From: Luminiphilus sp.
GTDB lineage: Bacteria; Pseudomonadota; Gammaproteobacteria; Pseudomonadales; Halieaceae
DNA length: 38,766 bases
NCBI GenBank assembly: GCA_016778045.1
Contig: JADHQG010000011.1
Location: 1 to 38,766 of the forward strand
Direction of reading: 5' to 3'
The notes under the pieces were generated by a model. That model was given only the letters and a program-made list of their open reading frames with translations, was not told the DNA's origin and made no database searches. Position numbers and translations under genes: made by a program. Below, in pieces: positions 38,628 to 38,766 of the stretch; position 1 is the first letter of the stretch, and each line of letters begins with the position of its first letter.

Positions 38628-38766
38628 ATGGCAAAAGAGGCATTTGAGCGTTCGAAGCCCCACGTTAATGTGGGCACGATTGGACACGTAGACCACGGTA
38701 AGACGACGCTGACGGCGGCGCTGACGCGTGTGTGTGCAGAGGTATGGGGCGGCTCGGCGGTAGCGT
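38628..38766 (+). CDS. tuf: Elongation factor Tu (5' end, truncated by window edge)
   Basis: ATGGCAAAAGAGGCATTTGAGCGTTCGAAGCCCCACGTTAATGTGGGCACGATTGGACACGTAGACCACGGTAAGACG = [26 protein letters not shown]. Confidence 0.96.
   Translation, partial: MAKEAFERSKPHVNVGTIGHVDHGKTTLTAALTRVCAEVWGGSAVA

Overview
Chromosomal window from a gammaproteobacterium, probably a marine OM60/NOR5-like (Halieaceae-like) lineage; the taxon is an inference from gene content. It is mostly housekeeping genes: partial CNNM/CBS protein, IorAB-like molybdenum oxidoreductase, tRNA-Leu, rnr-rlmB, rpsF-rpsR-DUF2232-rplI-dnaB, Hpt protein, a minus-strand DnaT-like / lambda-P-like pair, radA, ettA, ugd-rimB-rimK-aspartoacylase cassette, glyA-nrdR-ribD-ribE-ribBX-ribH-nusB-thiL-pgpA, ispA-xseB-dxs, hslR-yrfG, cysQ, ogt, birA-coaX, tRNA-Thr, an outer-membrane protein, and tRNA-Tyr/Gly/Thr-tuf. 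No CRISPR array, IS element or prophage was seen. Main points for follow-up: (1) a chromosomal replication module next to dnaB, with a protein carrying a winged-helix-like N-terminus plus three tandem DnaT-like domains, overlapping a lambda-P-like helicase-loader candidate; (2) ettA with an in-frame TGA replacing a Gly of the second ABC signature (LS*GER); (3) a RibBA/RibBX-type protein that has lost catalytic motifs in both the RibB and RibA domains; (4) an S6-glutamylation (rim) cassette translationally coupled to ugd, with an S6 tail ending in SEE; (5) the conserved thrU-tyrU-glyT-thrT-tufB order split by an outer-membrane protein gene preceded by 10-bp tandem repeats.
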